47,529 bases of DNA from Clostridia bacterium (GTDB lineage: Bacteria; Bacillota; Clostridia; Christensenellales; Aristaeellaceae), in the NCBI GenBank assembly GCA_017938695.1, contig JAGBBA010000002.1, forward strand, positions 1 to 47,529, in the 5' to 3' direction. This document shows positions 1 through 8,697 of this stretch, in pieces. Positions within the stretch are counted from its first letter, which is position 1; every line of letters begins with the position of its first letter. Below the pieces are notes generated by a model, which was not told the DNA's origin, made no database searches, and saw nothing but the letters and a program-made list of their open reading frames with translations. Both the position numbers and the translations under genes were made by a program.

Positions 1-129
1 CCTGCACGACAATGCCGAATTGAGGGGTGCTGGTGGGGCAGACGAGCCCGGGCCGCTACCCCATGGCGGGAAAGGGGGGCCGGGGCCGAGTCGCCGCATG
101 CTAAGATACGAGGCCCCGGGCGGCTTTTG

Positions 130-155
130 GTACTTTTCGCCGCGACGAAAAGTAC
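130..155. repeat. Perfect 10-bp inverted repeat
   Basis: GTACTTTTCG at 130-139 is repeated inverted as CGAAAAGTAC at 146-155 around a 6-base loop. No T-tract follows on either strand, so it is not an obvious intrinsic terminator. Palindromes built on 'ACTTTTCG...CGAAAAGT' recur between genes in many clostridial genomes, so a dispersed repeat is the likeliest reading. Confidence 0.7.
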
Positions 156-210
156 AGCCTCAAGGCAGAGTCAAGTTGGGAGAAAAGAAACAATGTGGGA
201 ACAGCAGCAG

Positions 211-369
211 AACTCTCCCTCAGTCGCCTTGCGGCGACAGCTATCCGCAACCTCAATCGTCGCACTCTCGCTAACGCTCGATTGCTCGTTTCGGTTGATT
301 CGCTCAGCTCGCTCTTTGTCGCCACTGGCGACGCTCGCATCGCTCACCCCCAAAGAGGGAGCCTCAGTT
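211..369. repeat. Repeat element with terminal CTCCCTC/GAGGGAG arms
   Basis: The element is bounded by CTCCCTC (215-221) and GAGGGAG (355-361). Inside are two copies of the same small palindrome: GTCGCC-N4-GGCGAC at 223-238 and GTCGCC-N3-GGCGAC at 318-332. It therefore looks like a nested or duplicated hairpin element, roughly MITE-like, without any coding capacity. Only one copy is in this window; the assignment as a dispersed element is inference from its structure. Confidence 0.5.
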
Positions 370-411
370 TGATGCACCCCGGACGATCCCAGTTCCTCCC
401 CCTACAATAGA

Positions 412-438
412 AATAGAAAAGACACCGCCGAAGCGGTG
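412..438 (-). terminator. Intrinsic terminator after metF
   Basis: On the minus strand CACCGC (438-433), a TTCG tetraloop and GCGGTG (428-423) are followed by TCTTTTC. A UUCG-capped GC stem plus U-run just past the metF stop fits a rho-independent terminator for the glycosyltransferase-thioesterase-metF operon. Confidence 0.75.
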
Positions 439-444
439 CCTCCC

Positions 445-1308
445 TTACCCCATTTTGATCACATGGGACAAATTATCCACAATTGCCTTGGTGATCCAGG
501 GCTTGTTCATCGTATACAAATGAATATTGGTGATCCCGTTGGCCACCAGGTCAATGATCTGCTCGGTGGCAAAGGCAATGCCAGCCTGAGTCATAGCCGC
601 AGGGTCATCCGCAAACCGGTCGGCAATGGCCGCGAACCGGGGCGGCATGATGGAGCCGGACAGCTTCACCACGCGATCCACCTGCTGGGTGGTGGTGATG
701 GGCATGATACCCGCGCACACCGGCACATCAATGCCGGCACGCAGCGCGCGGTACAGGAAATTGTACAGAATGCCGTTGTCGAAGAACATCTGCGTGGTGA
801 GGAAATCCACACCGGCGTCCACCTTACGCTTCAGGTAGTCAATGTCCTTGATGCGGCCGCCGCTCTCGGGATGCCCCTCGGGATAGCAGGCCGCACCCAC
901 GCAGAAATCACCCTGCTGATGGATGAACTCCACCAGCTCGGAGGCATAGGCAAATTCCTTCACCGGCTCGCCTTCCTTGGGCAGGTCGCCGCGCAGGGCC
1001 AGCACGTTCTCCATACCGGCAGCCTTCATGTCGCTGAGCACCTGGCGCACATGCTCCCGGGTGGACTGCACGCAGGTCAAGTGGCACAGGGGCGTTACGT
1101 CCTTCTCGGCCACAGCCTTGGCAATGGCCAGGGTATGCCCCGGGGTGGAGCCAGCCGCGCCGTAGGTCACGGACATAAAGGCAGGGCGCAGGTCGGCGAT
1201 CTCCTGGGCCACCTGGGCGGCCTGGGCAATGCCGTCGAACTTCTTGGGCGGGAAAACCTCGCAGGACAGGTGTACCTTGCCGTCCCGCAAAAGGGAGCCA
1301 ATCTTCAT
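445..1308 (-). CDS. metF: Methylenetetrahydrofolate reductase
   Basis: A 287-residue protein that matches the usual MetF length. It reduces 5,10-methylene-THF to 5-methyl-THF, the methyl donor for methionine synthesis, using FAD in a TIM barrel. Visible family marks are SCEVFPPKK near the N-terminus (with the catalytic Glu), SVTYGAAGST, LALRGD, and NIHLYTMN at the C-terminus. I start it at the ATG at 1308, which has AAGGAG eight bases upstream. A longer open frame exists but only adds sequence from inside the preceding gene. The ATG shares one base with the stop of the thioesterase gene (TGATG), so translation is probably coupled. It is the last gene of a three-gene minus-strand operon. Confidence 0.93.
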   Translation of the reverse strand: MKIGSLLRDGKVHLSCEVFPPKKFDGIAQAAQVAQEIADLRPAFMSVTYGAAGSTPGHTLAIAKAVAEKDVTPLCHLTCVQSTREHVRQVLSDMKAAGMENVLALRGDLPKEGEPVKEFAYASELVEFIHQQGDFCVGAACYPEGHPESGGRIKDIDYLKRKVDAGVDFLTTQMFFDNGILYNFLYRALRAGIDVPVCAGIMPITTTQQVDRVVKLSGSIMPPRFAAIADRFADDPAAMTQAGIAFATEQIIDLVANGITNIHLYTMNKPWITKAIVDNLSHVIKMG

Positions 1309-1781
1309 CAGTAATTCTCCTTCTGGCGCAGGTTGCGCAGCGCACGGCGGCGCATGCCCGCATCCCACTCCGCTTTATCTTCTTCCGTTTCCAGCACCAG
1401 CTGGGGCACCGGCACGGGCTTCTGGTTCTTGTTCAGGGCTACCATCACCAGATAGGCCCGGTTCACCTGATGGCGCGTGCCGCCCAGCGCTTCTACAAAG
1501 GTATCCACCCGTACCTCCATGCTGGAGGTGCCTACGCAGGTGATGCGGCCCTCCAGCACAACGGTATCATTGGAGAAGGCAGGGGCTTGGAAGGCCAGGT
1601 TGTCCACCGAAGCGGTGGTCACTTCGCATCCGGAATGCCTGCGCGCCACCACAGCGGCCACCACGTCGATCCACTCCATCAACTTGCCGCCGAACAAGCG
1701 GCCATAGCCGTTCAGATCCCCCGGCATCAGGATATGCACCTGGGTGCTGCGGCTTTCCGCCACGGTTTTAGGTGTACACAT
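1308..1781 (-). CDS. Acyl-CoA thioesterase, hotdog fold (YciA/BFIT type)
   Basis: A 157-residue protein with the acyl-CoA thioesterase signature: HILMPGDLNGYGRLFGGKLMEW (24-45, partly degenerate), then WIDVVAAVVARRH and TASVDNLAFQAP. These proteins hydrolyse acyl-CoA thioesters in the cytoplasm and act as hexamers of a single hotdog domain. The Asp of WIDVVA region and the GG turn are in place. The start overlaps the end of the upstream glycosyltransferase gene by 14 bases, and its stop overlaps the metF start, so the three genes are tightly packed. Substrate chain length cannot be read from sequence. Confidence 0.85.
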   Translation of the reverse strand: MCTPKTVAESRSTQVHILMPGDLNGYGRLFGGKLMEWIDVVAAVVARRHSGCEVTTASVDNLAFQAPAFSNDTVVLEGRITCVGTSSMEVRVDTFVEALGGTRHQVNRAYLVMVALNKNQKPVPVPQLVLETEEDKAEWDAGMRRRALRNLRQKENY

Positions 1782-3264
1782 GGGCTTCCTCCTCGCGGCT
1801 CATCATGGTCAGGGTCAAAAGCTCCCGGTTGCCAGGCATGTCCACCAGCTCGAACCAGTCCGCATGCTCCCTGATCAGCATCAGCCACAGTTCCGTTTCC
1901 TGGGGCAGATGGCCCCGGGTGTTCAGTTCGCTTTCACACAGGGCCGCGATCTCCCGGCACAGGGTGAGCAGCTTGTCGTCGGGCACCACCAGCATAGACA
2001 CATCCGGCACGCCGTTCACCATGCTCAGCATGATCTTATCCCGGCACACATTGGCCCAGTCAATGGCCGCCCGCTCATACACAGGATACCGCAGATAGCC
2101 GAAATCAATCCACACATAATGGCTGTGGTTGAGGAACTTCTCCCGGCTGCGGGCCAGAATGAAGGGCTTGGACAGCTTGAGGAAATTCATGGCCTCGTCG
2201 GCAGGCACCTCGCCCTCCACGGGCAAGCCATAACGCCGCTTGTATTCCAGCACGTTGGGGTGCATGGGCATGATCTTCCTGGTGGAGTCCCCGTCACCAT
2301 AGCACAGCAGCGACAGGTTCTTCAGCCGGGACAGATACCCGAACCAGCACAGGTACTGCTCGCCCATGTTGGGGCCCTGGGTGGGCAGCGTCAGGTAAGC
2401 GGTGATGCACAGGGGCGACACCTTGCTCAGCCGGTTGGTCACCTCCCGCAGGGCTTCCTGGGCGCGGACGGTGTAGGGCACGCTGACGGGGAAGGTCAGG
2501 TCTGCGGTGAAGATGCCCTGCCGGGCCATGGCCGTCAGTTGCCTCGTGGCAAAGCGCATGCCGTACCGCTTTTCAAAGCGGCTCAGGCCGGGGATGTGCT
2601 CCTCCCCCACTTCCGGCATGGCGCAGGGGGACAGGGCCATATCGTCCCGGATGTGGATCAGCGGCCGGTGCAGGGTGTAGACCTCCCACTTGCGCTGGAA
2701 GGCCGCCAGGAACAGAGGCATGTCCTCTTCCATCATTTCCCGGAAGAACCCGGCCGGGGCAAAGCAGAAATCCGTGTGGATGAACGCGCTGCGCTGGGGC
2801 GAGGTGGCATAGCGCAGGGGCGTGCCACGGTGGAAGCACAGCCGGCCCTCGCCGTCAAAGCCCTCGGCTGCCACGGGGCACACTGCGTCCACCGGGTCCT
2901 GGGGCCGGGGCAGATAGCCCGTCAGCACCGCGGAAAACAGGCTGTCCTTGCGGCACTGGCGCAGGGTACGCAGAAGCTGCATATCCCAGTTTTTCGTAAA
3001 GGACATGGCCGGATGGGCGATGAGCACATAGCCTTCGCCCTGCCACAGGGCCTCCACGTCCTGCCAGCTGGAGCCGCCGGGACACAGGAACTGCACCGAG
3101 CCCAGGCTGCGCATGGCCGTATGGTCGGCCGCGTCAGGCTCCTGGCGCAAAGAGAGGCCGTAGGAGATCCGCTCCGGCGAGGCCGCGTTGTCCCGGGCAG
3201 AGCGCAGGGCCACGTCTGCCTGGGCATATTCGTCGGATGACATCAATAACAGGATTCGATCCAT
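1768..3264 (-). CDS. Putative two-domain glycosyltransferase (GT60-like plus HtrL/YibB-like)
   Basis: A 498-residue cytoplasmic protein with no signal peptide or membrane segment. The first ~230 residues resemble GT60-type GlcNAc transferases: a beta strand with SSDEY, then ARDNAASPERISYGL, a WQDVEALWQGEGYVLIAHP segment and FTKNWD where such enzymes place their donor-binding acidic residues. The last ~260 residues resemble HtrL/YibB proteins: KPFILARSREKFL followed by HYVWIDFGYLRYP. Both calls are from remembered patterns and are uncertain. It starts at the ATG at 3264 behind an AGGAGG and heads the operon with thioesterase and metF. The acceptor is unknown; a polypeptide or surface glycan is possible. 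Confidence 0.5.
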   Translation of the reverse strand: MDRILLLMSSDEYAQADVALRSARDNAASPERISYGLSLRQEPDAADHTAMRSLGSVQFLCPGGSSWQDVEALWQGEGYVLIAHPAMSFTKNWDMQLLRTLRQCRKDSLFSAVLTGYLPRPQDPVDAVCPVAAEGFDGEGRLCFHRGTPLRYATSPQRSAFIHTDFCFAPAGFFREMMEEDMPLFLAAFQRKWEVYTLHRPLIHIRDDMALSPCAMPEVGEEHIPGLSRFEKRYGMRFATRQLTAMARQGIFTADLTFPVSVPYTVRAQEALREVTNRLSKVSPLCITAYLTLPTQGPNMGEQYLCWFGYLSRLKNLSLLCYGDGDSTRKIMPMHPNVLEYKRRYGLPVEGEVPADEAMNFLKLSKPFILARSREKFLNHSHYVWIDFGYLRYPVYERAAIDWANVCRDKIMLSMVNGVPDVSMLVVPDDKLLTLCREIAALCESELNTRGHLPQETELWLMLIREHADWFELVDMPGNRELLTLTMMSREEEAHVYT

Positions 3265-3295
3265 GGCGGTTATCCGCCTCCTATGGAAAAAGGAT

Positions 3296-3326
3296 TGTAG
3301 GGGCAGGGCAACGCCCCGTCCCTACA
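3296..3326 (-). terminator. Long hairpin after the GGDEF-EAL gene
   Basis: Arms TGTAGGGGCAGGGC (3296-3309) and GCCCCGTCCCTACA (3313-3326) pair at 12 of 14 positions around a 3-base loop. On the minus strand the stem is followed by ATCCTTTTT, so it can end transcription of the GGDEF-EAL gene before the next operon. GTAGGGGC...GCCCCTAC hairpins are also a common dispersed type, so it may be a repeat co-opted as terminator. Confidence 0.6.
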
Positions 3327-3354
3327 TCAATAACGATCCAGGCTTTGATTTTCT

Positions 3355-6342
3355 TTACAGAAACTGCTGCCTGCGGGAGAAATTCAGAACCTCCTGGCGC
3401 ACCGATTGCAGCAGCTGCTGGGGCTTTTCTCTGGGCATGCCCAGGTAGAAGCCCTGCAGGTAATCCACGCCGAAGCCGATCAGGGTTTCCATTTCCTCGC
3501 GGGTTTCCACGCCCTCGGCCAGCACGGCAATGTTGCGGGCACGGGCGTAGCTGATCAGGTTCTTCACCAGGGCCTGCTTGTTGATATCGGTGTCCACGTT
3601 GCGCACGAAGGATGCATCCACCTTCACGATGTCGCAGGGGATCTGCACCAGGGCCAGCTCGCTATTGTAGCCGGTGCCGTAGTCGTCGATGGCCACCATG
3701 CCGCCGTTGCTGCGGATGAACTTGATCTTGCGCTGGGTGAAGTCCTCGTTGTTGTCCTCGCTCTCAGTAACTTCCAGCACCACGCTAGGCAGGATATCGC
3801 TGTAACAGTCGATGATGTGCTGGCGTTCCACCAGGTCCATCTTCTGGCTGGCGATGGAGTTGATAAACAGCTTCGTATCCTTTTTCAGCATGCCGCGCTC
3901 GATGTTCATTTTGGCGGACTCCAGGCCGCAGAACCATGTGATCCGCTCGATGTGGTGCAGCTTGCCCTGGGCTTTGGCCAGGCGCAGCACCGCGCCGGGG
4001 CTCTTGAGCTCGGGCACGTCGGGGCGCATCAGCAGTTCGTAACCCCAGATCTCGCCGCTCTTGACCTCCACCACCGGCTGGTAGGCATAGTGCATCAGCT
4101 GGTTGTCGATCAGGCGGTCCAGGGCCTCGCGGGCATTGAGCAGGAAGGCCTCTTCCGTGTAGACGCTCATGTCGAAGCGGGCCAGGCTGCCCTTGTTCTC
4201 CTGCTTGACCTTGTACATGGCAAAGTCGGCATAGTGCAAAAGCTTGGACAGGGTGGTGGCGTCATCCGGATACCAGGCCAGGCCGCCGGAAGCGCGGAAG
4301 CGGTAGAAGCTGCCGTCGGGCAGCAGCAGGCCCTGGGTAGCCACCTGGGCCCAGGCCGCGTTGATGTGGTCTTCCAGCTCATCGCGGTTTTCATAGCCGT
4401 AGAGCAGCATATAGAACTCGTCGCCGGAGCGGCGGGCCACCACGCTGTGGCCATCCTCTTCAAAGGCACCCAGCGCATGGGCAAAGGCGCGGATGAAGCT
4501 GTCGCCGGTGTCGTGGCCGTAGGTGCTGTTGAGGTACTTCAAATTGTCCAGGTCCACCATGATCATGGCAGTCACGCCCATCTCGTCGCGGCGGCGGCCG
4601 AACAATTCCTGGGTGATGCGGGTAAAGGCGCGGCGGTTGGGGATGCCCGTCAGGGAGTCCACATCGCGGGCACGTTCCAGATCCATGCGCTTCTGCATTT
4701 CGTCGGTCACGTCCATCAGCGTACCCACGATCTTATGCTCGTTGCCCACCTGCTTGTAGCGCAGGTACAGCTCCTCGCCCCGGACGTTGAAACGCCAGAT
4801 GTCGTCGTCCACCGCCTCGGTGAAGCAATCCAGCATCACCTTGCGGAAGGTTTCGCGGCTGATCTGGTCACCCTCGTGGGGGATCTCATCGCAGGCCAGC
4901 AGCTCAAAGAAGCCGGGGGAACAATAGGCCTTGTCGCCGTCCAGGGGCACTTCCACCACGCCCACGCGCATGCCGGTCATCTCCAGGATGGAGGCCAGGC
5001 GTTCGGCGGATTCCGCCACGTCGTGATGCAGATCTTCGATGGCTTCGGCCAGGATGTCGATCTCGGCGATGTTGGTAGGATCCAGCTGCAATTCGGTTTT
5101 GGGGTCAGCGTCCTTCACCTGCTTCACCAGGCTGGTGATGGGCTTGGTCATCTTGCGGCTGCTGATCAGGGCCACCACCACGCACAGCAGCATGGAGGTG
5201 ATCATCGCCGCCGCCAGCAGCTGGCGGAACTTGTTGGAGAACGCCATCAGGGAGTCCTCCGGCTGCATGCCCATCAGCACCCACTGATCGTCTTCAAAGG
5301 CGGTGTTGGGGCTGTACAGCTGCAGGGGCATCACGGAGGCGTACATGGTTTTGCCGTTGCGGCTGCCCTTCAGGGCGATGCTGTTGCTGTCCCACATTTG
5401 GGTGGGCATCAGCACGGTTTCGCCGGGGTTGAAATACTGCTTGTAGCTGCTGCCAGCAGCAGCGGCCACCAGGATCCCCTCATCGCTGCGGTGGATGCCC
5501 AGCACATAGCTGCCGGGCTCGGTGCGGATGAACTCACCGCTGTTGAGGATGCTGGTGAGATAGCTGGTGGTGATGTCCACACCGATCACGCCCAGCACCT
5601 GGCCCGTTTTGTCCAGGATGGGCATGGTGTAGGTCATGGCGGCGGTGGGGTTGTTTTCATCCAGCTGGAAGGGCATGCACCAGTAGCCGTAATGAGCCGG
5701 ATCGTCGGACGTGCCCATCTGCACAGCCTCCATGGGCTTGAAGAAATAATCGCCGTTGTCCTTGGTAAAGGTGAAGGAGGCCTGCCAGTAGCTGTCCAGG
5801 GAAACGCCCAGCTCGCGGCTCACCGGGGGCAGACCGCGGAGCATCAACAGGTCGCTGTTGGTGCTGTTGTTGGCCGAAGGATCGGCGTCCCGCAGGTAAA
5901 TGCCAGCCCAGGTATCCGGCTGGTCGGCAATGCCGATGCCGTTGAGGATCACAAAGATACCCGTGGTGCCGCCTGCCCGCAGCTTGGATACCAGCGTGGG
6001 CGCGATGTCCATCACGATCTCCGCATTCAGCGCAGCATCCGTCTTCATGTCCTGGATATCAAGGTTCTTCACCACCAGGTGGCGGTTGATCACGCTGCGG
6101 ATCGTTTCGGCGGTGGATTCCAGGTTGCTCCAATGGTCGATCATGCTGTCCTGCAGAGGCTGACGCTTGTTCTGGGTGCGCTCGTCCAGCATGTCAAGGG
6201 CATTGTTGGTCAGCTCGGTAAACGCGCCGCCAACGCTCAGGGATGCCACCAGAAAGGAGGTCGTCAAAACCGCGATGATTAGCAGCGAAAGCAAGATCCG
6301 CTGCATGATCGACCGTTTTCTCTTTGCATTGCGGGCCATCAT
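3355..6342 (-). CDS. Membrane sensor with dCache, HAMP, PAS-like, GGDEF and EAL domains
   Basis: A 995-residue bifunctional cyclic-di-GMP protein. Order: TM1 (~15-37), a large extracellular dCache-type sensor (~45-370), TM2 (~375-395), HAMP (~396-450), a PAS-like part (~455-545), GGDEF (~555-715) and EAL (~735-985). The diguanylate cyclase loop reads RRSGDEF, a variant often still active; I see no RxxD inhibitory site before it. The phosphodiesterase part keeps YELLMRP, FINSIASQ, LEVTES, AIDDYGTGY, VKVDASF, AEGVET and LQGFY, so its metal-binding residues look complete. I start at the ATG at 6342, eight bases after GGAGGG. It follows a solute-binding protein gene by 45 bases, which suggests a periplasmic-type binding protein feeding this sensor. 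Confidence 0.88.
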   Translation of the reverse strand: MMARNAKRKRSIMQRILLSLLIIAVLTTSFLVASLSVGGAFTELTNNALDMLDERTQNKRQPLQDSMIDHWSNLESTAETIRSVINRHLVVKNLDIQDMKTDAALNAEIVMDIAPTLVSKLRAGGTTGIFVILNGIGIADQPDTWAGIYLRDADPSANNSTNSDLLMLRGLPPVSRELGVSLDSYWQASFTFTKDNGDYFFKPMEAVQMGTSDDPAHYGYWCMPFQLDENNPTAAMTYTMPILDKTGQVLGVIGVDITTSYLTSILNSGEFIRTEPGSYVLGIHRSDEGILVAAAAGSSYKQYFNPGETVLMPTQMWDSNSIALKGSRNGKTMYASVMPLQLYSPNTAFEDDQWVLMGMQPEDSLMAFSNKFRQLLAAAMITSMLLCVVVALISSRKMTKPITSLVKQVKDADPKTELQLDPTNIAEIDILAEAIEDLHHDVAESAERLASILEMTGMRVGVVEVPLDGDKAYCSPGFFELLACDEIPHEGDQISRETFRKVMLDCFTEAVDDDIWRFNVRGEELYLRYKQVGNEHKIVGTLMDVTDEMQKRMDLERARDVDSLTGIPNRRAFTRITQELFGRRRDEMGVTAMIMVDLDNLKYLNSTYGHDTGDSFIRAFAHALGAFEEDGHSVVARRSGDEFYMLLYGYENRDELEDHINAAWAQVATQGLLLPDGSFYRFRASGGLAWYPDDATTLSKLLHYADFAMYKVKQENKGSLARFDMSVYTEEAFLLNAREALDRLIDNQLMHYAYQPVVEVKSGEIWGYELLMRPDVPELKSPGAVLRLAKAQGKLHHIERITWFCGLESAKMNIERGMLKKDTKLFINSIASQKMDLVERQHIIDCYSDILPSVVLEVTESEDNNEDFTQRKIKFIRSNGGMVAIDDYGTGYNSELALVQIPCDIVKVDASFVRNVDTDINKQALVKNLISYARARNIAVLAEGVETREEMETLIGFGVDYLQGFYLGMPREKPQQLLQSVRQEVLNFSRRQQFL

Positions 6343-6387
6343 GGTCCACTCCCTCCACATACTTGCTTAAAAACCGTTCAACCGGGG

Positions 6388-7797
6388 TCAGTTGTTCAGG
6401 ACCTGCTCCATGTCGGCCTTGAATTTGGCCAGCCAGGCTTCAAAGGCTTCGTCGCCGGTCAGCCGTTCGATGGCTTCCTCCCGGGCCATGCCGGCTTCCA
6501 CCAGCAGGGCCAGTTCAACCTTGGCATGCTCAGCGGCTTCCACCATGCTGGTATCCACCACCTGGCGGGCCTCGTAGCCGTTGTCAAAGGCGTTGTTGGT
6601 ATACAGCCGGTAGGTGCTGGTGATCTGCGCACCGGTGTGGATGATATCGTGCAGAAGGCCCGTCACGCCGCGCTCGATGGCGATCTCATGCAGCACCTCG
6701 GGATCGTTGGCAGCCTTCTTCACCGGCAGATAACCGCTGCTGAGGGAGAAAGCGATGTTGTTTTCCACCTCGGTGAACCACTTGAGGAACACCGTGGCAG
6801 CATATTCCTTTTCAGGGGTGGATTTGGTGACCACCATGCCGGCACCCTGCTGCACCGCGCAGGGCGAGGTGCCCTCAAAGTTGGGCAGGGGCAGGGCCAG
6901 GCTTTCGATGGCGTAGGTGGAGCCGTCGTCGCGGGTCACTTCCTTGGGGAAGTACAGCGCGCCGCTGGTGGAGCCCACCAGGGCCACCAGCTGGCCGGTC
7001 TTCACATCGTCCGAGCGGAAGCGGCCATAGGCACCGAACCAGCCGTTCACATAGGGCACCACATAATTGTCCCACAGGCGGCGCATGACCTGATCATCAA
7101 TGTTCAGGGTCATCACGTCGTTTTCCACCTGGAACATCTCCACACCCAGCTGCAGGCTGCCGATGAGGATATAGTTGGCAAAGGCGTCACGGCCGAAGAA
7201 GGCCTTGCCGCCGCTCCATTCGTAATACGCCTTGGAGATCTCCACCACGCCTTCCCAGGTGGCAAGCTTGTTGATATCCGCGCCGGTGTCCGCCACGAAG
7301 GCGTCCCACTCGGTTTTGTTGATCAGTGTCATTTCGGTGGATTTGGCGATGGGGAACACCTTCAGGCCGCCCTGGGCGTCCAGCCGCCCCTCCGCCATGT
7401 AGGAATCCATATATTCGGCCTGTTCTTCTTCCGTCATGTAGGCGGAGATATCCGCCACCAGGCCCATCTTGTTCACCGCGTGGGCCGTATCGGCATAGGC
7501 GGCGAAGATATCCGGCATGTTGTCTGCACCGGTCTTGCGGTTGGCGGCATCCATCAGCTTATCCGTCAGGTCGTTCACGCCGCCCTGGCTCATGGGCTCG
7601 ATGATGATGCCCTTCTCCATGCCCACGGTTTCGTTGAATTCCAGCACCAGCTGGTCGAAGGTCTGCTGCTGCATGCCGTTGTAATAATGCCACAGCGTCA
7701 GCACCTGGGGGTTATCCGGGGACAGCTTCACCGTCTGCGCCGAAGCCGTCACAGAAAACAGTGTCAAAGCCAGTAATATACTCAAAAAGCGCTTCAT
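6388..7797 (-). CDS. Extracellular solute-binding protein, sugar ABC type
   Basis: A 469-residue family 1 solute-binding protein. The N-terminus MKRFLSILLALTLFSVTASAQ is a signal peptide with an AxA-type cleavage site but no lipobox cysteine, unusual for a Gram-positive binding protein, which is normally a lipoprotein. The mature start VLTLWHYYNG and GGVNDLTDKLMDA are typical of this family. No permease or ATPase gene for a sugar transporter is adjacent. Instead the next gene downstream is the dCache-GGDEF-EAL sensor, 45 bases away on the same strand. I infer a role in ligand presentation to that sensor rather than uptake. The protein may be released, anchored otherwise, or use a distant transporter. 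Confidence 0.82.
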   Translation of the reverse strand: MKRFLSILLALTLFSVTASAQTVKLSPDNPQVLTLWHYYNGMQQQTFDQLVLEFNETVGMEKGIIIEPMSQGGVNDLTDKLMDAANRKTGADNMPDIFAAYADTAHAVNKMGLVADISAYMTEEEQAEYMDSYMAEGRLDAQGGLKVFPIAKSTEMTLINKTEWDAFVADTGADINKLATWEGVVEISKAYYEWSGGKAFFGRDAFANYILIGSLQLGVEMFQVENDVMTLNIDDQVMRRLWDNYVVPYVNGWFGAYGRFRSDDVKTGQLVALVGSTSGALYFPKEVTRDDGSTYAIESLALPLPNFEGTSPCAVQQGAGMVVTKSTPEKEYAATVFLKWFTEVENNIAFSLSSGYLPVKKAANDPEVLHEIAIERGVTGLLHDIIHTGAQITSTYRLYTNNAFDNGYEARQVVDTSMVEAAEHAKVELALLVEAGMAREEAIERLTGDEAFEAWLAKFKADMEQVLNN

Positions 7798-7816
7798 TCG
7801 TACATTCCCCCTTTAT

Positions 7817-7851
7817 CCTATTATAATGCGCTATCTGGCATCAATTGTCAA
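7817..7851 (-). promoter_or_regulatory. Promoter of the binding protein-GGDEF operon
   Basis: On the minus strand TTGACA (7851-7846) is a perfect -35 box. TATAAT (7825-7820) lies 20 bases downstream; a poorer CATTAT sits at the ideal 17. The site lies directly after the znuB stop codon, so the binding protein gene probably has its own transcript. Confidence 0.6.
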
Positions 7852-7854
7852 GTA

Positions 7855-8697
7855 TTATCGTTTTAATAGACTTCTTGCCGCCAGGGACAGGGCATAGCAC
7901 CCTGCTGCATACAGCACGATGGCTGCGCCGGCGGAGGTATCCCACGCATAGGCGCTGAGCAGTCCGGCCACGCCGCTGCCCAGGGCGATCAGCACGCTGA
8001 ACAGCGCATGCTGCCTGCTGTTGCGGGCCAGGTTGCGCCCTGCCGCCGCAGGGAGGATCAAAAGCGCGTTGATCAGCATCACGCCCACCCATTTGATAGC
8101 CAGCATCACCGCCACGGCCACCAGCACCACAAAGGCGCATTCCGTCAGCCGGGTACGGATGCCGCGGCTGCGGGCCAGGGATTCATTCACACTGGTCAGC
8201 AGCAGGCTGTTGTACATCTGCACCCACAGCGCCGCGCCAACCACCAGGGCGATCAGCAGCCAGCCCAGGTCGGCAGGGGTCACGGCCAGCACATCGCCAA
8301 TGAGCAGCGTGGAGTACTTGGCAAAGCCGCCGCCCCGGGAGAGGATCAGCAAGCCTGCCGCAATGGACGTGGAGGAAAACACGCTGATCACCGTATCGGT
8401 GGAGGTGGCACCCGTCTGCTTGATGCGGCAGATCAGCACCGCCCACACCACGCCGAAGACGATCATGCTCAAAAGGTCGCTGCTCACCCCCAGCACGATG
8501 CCCAGGCCGATGCCCGTCAGCGCGCTGTGGCCCAGTGCATCCGAGAAAAAGGCCATCTGCTGGTTTACCGCCATGGTGCCCAGCAGGCCCAGCAGCGGCG
8601 TCAGCAGAACGATCGCCAGAAAGGCGTTTTTCATAAAAGAGAACTGCAATGCCTCCAGGGGCAGCACAGCGTCCATGATGCTGTAGATCACGTCCAT
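7855..8697 (-). CDS. znuB: Zinc/manganese ABC transporter permease
   Basis: A 280-residue integral membrane protein of the ABC-3 family that imports Zn2+ or Mn2+. Marks include FMKNAFLAIVLLTPLLGLLGTMAV at the first membrane helix, MAFFSDALGHSALTGIGLG (family signature) and about eight hydrophobic helices. The preferred start is ATG at 8697, seven bases after GGAGG; a GTG three bases earlier is also possible. The ATG shares one base with the stop of the ATPase gene, giving translational coupling. No cognate metal-binding lipoprotein (ZnuA/AdcA) is next to it. The metal cannot be told from sequence. Confidence 0.87.
   Translation of the reverse strand: MDVIYSIMDAVLPLEALQFSFMKNAFLAIVLLTPLLGLLGTMAVNQQMAFFSDALGHSALTGIGLGIVLGVSSDLLSMIVFGVVWAVLICRIKQTGATSTDTVISVFSSTSIAAGLLILSRGGGFAKYSTLLIGDVLAVTPADLGWLLIALVVGAALWVQMYNSLLLTSVNESLARSRGIRTRLTECAFVVLVAVAVMLAIKWVGVMLINALLILPAAAGRNLARNSRQHALFSVLIALGSGVAGLLSAYAWDTSAGAAIVLYAAGCYALSLAARSLLKR

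Larger units (their letters stand above)
1..411. other. Gene-free stretch with inverted repeats
   Basis: I see no credible gene here. Short open frames exist on both strands but lack ribosome sites and recognisable protein sequence. The stretch is a patchwork of palindromic DNA: GGGGCC/GGCCCC arms near 76-120, a perfect hairpin at 130-155, and a longer element at 211-369. It lies downstream of the metF operon, which ends toward it. The make-up resembles the dispersed non-coding repeats common between genes in gut clostridia; that comparison is from memory. Confidence 0.6.

Noticed and set aside
101-410. Small open frames in the first 400 bases
   Set aside because: They overlap in several frames on both strands, coincide with palindromic repeats, and have no ribosome sites.
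3406-6282. A 958-codon open frame on the plus strand, antisense to the GGDEF-EAL gene
   Set aside because: The translation is His/Gln/Val-rich with no recognisable domain, typical of the antisense frame of a GC-rich gene. The minus-strand frame encodes a clear multi-domain protein.
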